A stretch of 64,000 nucleotides of DNA, taken from contig CM054116.1 of NCBI GenBank assembly GCA_028673005.1, positions 67,411,211-67,475,210 on the forward strand, in the 5' to 3' direction. Under the pieces are notes generated by a model, which saw only the letters and a program-made list of their open reading frames with translations, was not told the origin of the DNA and did no database searches. Within the stretch, counting starts at the first letter, position 1. Each line of letters starts with the position of its first letter. This stretch comes from Tanypteryx hageni. Lineage: Eukaryota; Arthropoda; Insecta; Odonata; Petaluridae. This document shows, one piece after another, positions 60,200 through 64,000 of this stretch. The position numbers were made by a program, and so were the translations under genes.

Positions 60200-61879
60200 C
60201 CACTCTTGCGCTTCACCGATAGAAGCTAATGGTTAAGAAAACTTTATGAATTACAAATGGCATCATAGGAAGCTTTAGGCTAAAAAATCTACATATTGAT
60301 CAACCAAACGCTTTTTGAAAACAACACACTAAATACTCTGTTCGAAATTTCGTTCCGCGTTTTTAATAATTCGATGTCACTGCCACTTAAATCACTGTAA
60401 AGCATTTGTTAATTCTTGAGATGCTTTTTACCTTTATTGCTTTTATTATGCTTCTCTGCTTCTTCTACTACGCCAAGACGCAAGTCAAAACTACTCATGG
60501 TGGTAATTTGGCTCAAAAACTTTGAATGCCTCACAATGTTAACTAACGAAAGAGATATTTTCGGTGTGCTGAAAATATGTATTTTTGTTAATTAATATCT
60601 TACTAGAGGACCTGCCCCTACGCGCTTCAACCCAATCCACCGCTCTCTTTGCTCGCTCCAGGAACTTCGTCGCTACGCGTCTCGCATTTATTCTTGCTAA
60701 GCTGAGGATAATTTTTCGAAACTGCTCTTATCAAGACATTTATTCAAAATGTTTTTTTTTCTCCAACGCAGGCATATTTTAAACAGCCGCCATTTTGTTT
60801 CAGGATGGCGGATGAAAATGAAAAGTTTTCCTGTGGTCTTTTAGCTGATAGAAAGAACATGTTGTTTACCGCATTTCTTTACGACAAACAGTTCCTGAAA
60901 TACAGGACCAATAGACGGACAGGCACTTGGGAAACTATATAGTATGTATAGAATTTTATAATTTTCAAGTTTTTTATTTAATTTTTATCCGTATTTTGTT
61001 ATTATCTATATTTTAAAAATATATTTTATATTTTTATATTTAAAGGTTTGTGCGAGTTATCTGTTGGTAGAATTATCATCGTTTTCATAACTTATTTTTA
61101 ATAGGAAAGGATTGTATTCTGTTTACGATCAAACAGAATTAGTTTTTTTCTCTTGTTCCTTAAATATTTGGGATGGAAAATTTAAAATTTACCTCATAAT
61201 GTGCCAATTATTCTCAGTCGATCACTTTGAATAAAATATATTTAAAAAATAGTCGAAATGATCTCGTCCATAAATTCTCACCAGGTTCTAAATTGGCATC
61301 GATCAGTGTGACGCAAGGGACAGGGAGGAGGGTCGGTGACCTACAGTTGACCCAGAATGCCTAACGTGGCACGCGTTATACATGCCGCACGGCTTCTCCA
61401 CTGGAATGAAATGGGTCGTTCTAGACAAACGTGAATCGCTTGAGCTTAAAAATTGCAACATATGTTAGGGAAAACGTCTCTTCGCATAGACGCGCAGTAA
61501 TTTAAGCTATTGCCATTTTATGCAAGCGGACGAACAGTGGAGTTTCAATATCCTTACTTTAATTTTTACGCGTAAATATCCGAAATGGTAAATAACTATA
61601 TTTCTGCCACCCGACTCCACGCTGAACGGTAAACGAAAAATATTCGCATTTATTTCGACACAATATGCATACATAATAAGCAAGTAAATGTAGAGAAAAT
61701 AGAGCTGTGTACACTAGGGATATTCGAAGTCGGTTGTGGAATGGAATGCTTGATCCTTTTTTGTTGTAAATGCGCTCGTGAAGTGGCTGCAGTGTTTAAC
61801 TAGTTACGAATAAATGAGAATCTAAAATATTTACTCGGGATTAAACGGGTTATTTAATATGCAACAAATAGAAACGGGG
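60200..61879. other. Non-coding stretch
   Basis: AT-rich with a more balanced patch at about 61260-61450. No gene or repeat recognised. Confidence 0.45.
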
Positions 61880-62698
61880 AGGTATTAAAGAATTACATTC
61901 CCGAGGGATTGTAATTGAGAAACTCAAAGTACTGTGAGAATCCTTCAAAGACACTCATGGCAGAAGCTAAGGAAGTGTGTGACTCTATATGTGTTGATAT
62001 AATGGACAGATATTCTTCCACTAAACACTTAGTAGCTGCTAAATTGTTCAACAAGAAATGCTTCACTAGATTTAAGAATGAACATCCCACAAAAGAGATA
62101 GTACTGACCACTGAAGCTTATCCCATGATTGACAAAGAAAAGCTTGAAACTGAACTAAAAGTATTCTATTGTAGGACTGATATTCATGAATATTGCAAAT
62201 TAATTGAGCTGCTGAAATTTATCTTGGAAAATAATCTAGATGATGTTTTTAGTGAAATTACGAAACTGATAAAAATCCTCTTGACAATTCCCATGACTAC
62301 ATCAGAGGCAGAGCGCTGCTTTTCAACATTGAAAAGGATAAAAACTTTTTTAAGAAGCACTATGAATTCGGAAAGACTAAATGCGTTTGCAGTACTTTTA
62401 ATGGAGAAAAATTTCCTCAATTGTCATCCAGAGATCAAGGAGAAAATTATTGAACTTTTTGCGCAAATTTAAACAAGAAGAATGGATTTAATTTTTAAAT
62501 GAATAGATCAAGCTTGAACTGTAACAATTTAAGTTAAAGTAAGTTAAAAATGTTTGTTTTTTGTTGTTAAGATTTTATCAAGTTCCTGAATAAATTTTCT
62601 TTTTATACATGTTTTTTTCCATTTACACAATTTTAAAACAAAGGCTAAAAATTTTCTGGAGCAGCACCCCCACTAATTTTAGCTACGAGCCGCCACTG
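61880..62698 (+). mobile_element. hAT transposon remnant, 3' half
   Basis: Contains the transposase C-terminus (61915-62472), an AT-rich 3' UTR with AATAAA near 62590, and a right terminus reading CAGTGGCGGCTCGTAGCTAA on the opposite strand, ending at 62698. No matching left terminus was found upstream, so the 5' half is deleted or replaced. The left boundary is approximate. Confidence 0.75.
61915..62472 (+). pseudogene. hAT transposase, C-terminal fragment with dimerisation domain
   Basis: An open frame of 185 codons starting right after an in-frame stop (TAA at 61912-61914), so there is no genuine start. The last 60-70 residues hold the hAT C-terminal dimerisation signature, LLTIPMTTSEAERCFSTLKR, followed by IKTFLRSTMNSERLN and ALLMEKNFL-like sequence. 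It resembles the ZMYM1-like/TTF-type hAT proteins widespread in animal genomes. The zinc finger and most of the RNase-H-like catalytic core are absent, so the product could not transpose. The frame itself is undamaged. Confidence 0.88.
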
Positions 62699-64000
62699 AA
62701 TCCCTCTTATTTTGTATTTATCAATGTTTGAATACCTCTGTTTGCATGGCCAAATAAGTAAAAAACAAATAAATAGCGAATAAGCATTTTCTTTAGGCTA
62801 CTACTAACCGAATAATGTAAATTAAGAATATAAAGACTACAGGTCCAATACACTGATAGTTATGACGCCACAGATTGCCAAATCGAATTCAGCGAGCAAT
62901 GAATGAATTACAATTTTATTTTGGAAAGAAAATATTGGAAAGAATAAAAGTATCAACGCACAGTGATTAAATTTGTGGACTTTTATCAATATATTTCAAA
63001 ATAATTTGTCGCTTAGCAAGTAAAGGGGTATTATAGTCGGTATACAAAAATCGCTGTTTATATTCACCGCCCAAAGTTTGGAATTGACTCCCTTTGTTTA
63101 TAAAAGAAATGGCGAGCGTCGTTTTTAAAATAGATTTTCATGGGTGATTATACATTATGGAGAGCATCAAATAAGGATACATTGCTAGCTTAATTTGATC
63201 TACTTGTGGAACTCGGAGGAATTATAGAAAATCTGACAGATATATAAATTTTTAACAAATGAAAATGTATTAAAAATTTTTTTAAGTGGTAAATTTGGCA
63301 GAAATGAAAATTTCCTTACTTGTAACACAAAGTGGAGAAAATTTTGAATCCAATTACACTAACTCTCCAACACATTCTTTTGACTTGTGGATTTATTCAC
63401 GCCACTCCGTGAAAGAGGCGCTGGGATTTAAAAGTGCATTTTAACTAATTGAAGGTACGCATTTGTGTTGCGAGATGGCTTTAATTCATTTTCTTGATTA
63501 CATTTGAATCCCTCTGTTACTGAAACCTGTGCATTTGGAATGCTCTTAACGTATAACAACTCTTTGAATTGAGCTAGAAATTAAAAAATATACGGTGTTA
63601 AAACTCTTTCCCATTCATAACAATAATTTTATGAGTAGTTCTCTAATGTCCGGTTAATAAAAGTTTTCTGCTACAACTTCTGAACAATTTACAATAAAAT
63701 TCGCCAAAATATATTCCCCTTTTATTACTGTCAAGCTGTATGCCTATCTTTACACCTATTAAATATTTATTCCAGATGCGAGAGAGAGAGAGAACGTGCT
63801 ACGATCGCATGAATAGACATCGTTGAAAACAGGAGGTTTATTCGTTTGATAAACTTTTATGAATTACTGAAATATTTAACTGCCCATAAGAATAAATTTT
63901 TAAAGTCTTGATAAAATTAAAGCCTAGCCTGTTTCCTGATTGTCCGCTTTATCACCTGTGAAAACTTATCTGGGAACTGATCAAACCTTATTAGAAATTA
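62699..64000. other. Non-coding stretch
   Basis: AT-rich; a short (GA)n run at about 63781-63794. No gene recognised. Presumed upstream Ih intron, or sequence beyond the gene's 5' end. Confidence 0.45.

Overview
The window looks like a stretch of a large, repeat-filled arthropod (probably insect) genome, and most of it is probably intron. The only host coding sequence I can support is one exon on the minus strand (50701-50864). It encodes transmembrane segments S1-S2 of the Ih/HCN cyclic-nucleotide-gated cation channel, has good splice sites at both ends, and reads almost exactly like insect Ih. I found no other Ih exon. If none was missed, the S1-S2 exon sits between introns of at least 13 kb (upstream, higher coordinates) and at least 50 kb (downstream, lower coordinates).

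Everything else recognisable is mobile or repetitive DNA. LINE retrotransposons: an RTE-like, nearly full-length but broken copy (about 43.3-46.2 kb, minus) with a diverged 3' relative at 12.3-13.4 kb; a Jockey/CR1-type 5'-truncated copy with one uninterrupted 726-codon reverse-transcriptase frame (31.2-33.7 kb, minus); and a second Jockey/CR1-type copy (55.5-58.5 kb, plus) inserted into a tandem repeat of about 211 bp. A tRNA-headed SINE (6.1-6.3 kb) shares its 3' tail with this last LINE family. DNA transposons: five hAT-type elements with terminal inverted repeats, four of them with recognisable target-site duplications, one pair nested (1.7-2.7 kb), plus a hAT end fragment at 38.2 kb and a hAT transposase C-terminus at 61.9-62.7 kb; a 932-bp TA-flanked element at 20.3-21.2 kb; and a family with CTTTCTCCATA termini (24.9-25.7 and 49.7-50.3 kb). 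A decayed gene from a recurrent, unnamed transposon-like protein family lies at 34.25-35.5 kb.

The most unusual signals are two copies (22.8 kb plus, 48.1 kb minus) of a roughly 200-bp repeat that carries a hammerhead-ribozyme-like core and ends in long (TA)n, resembling Penelope-like retroelement termini. In the first copy a solo LTR (23051-23498) sits inside the (TA)n tail. Two further hammerhead-like motifs occur at 19.4 and 26.9 kb, both minus. Other local structure: a decayed minisatellite of about 73 bp with a higher-order 241-bp duplication (11.0-12.1 kb), a G-rich minisatellite (39.4 kb), several microsatellites and long purine tracts.

No prokaryotic operon, CRISPR array, rRNA or functional tRNA gene was seen. 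All calls come from reading the sequence; no database search was run.
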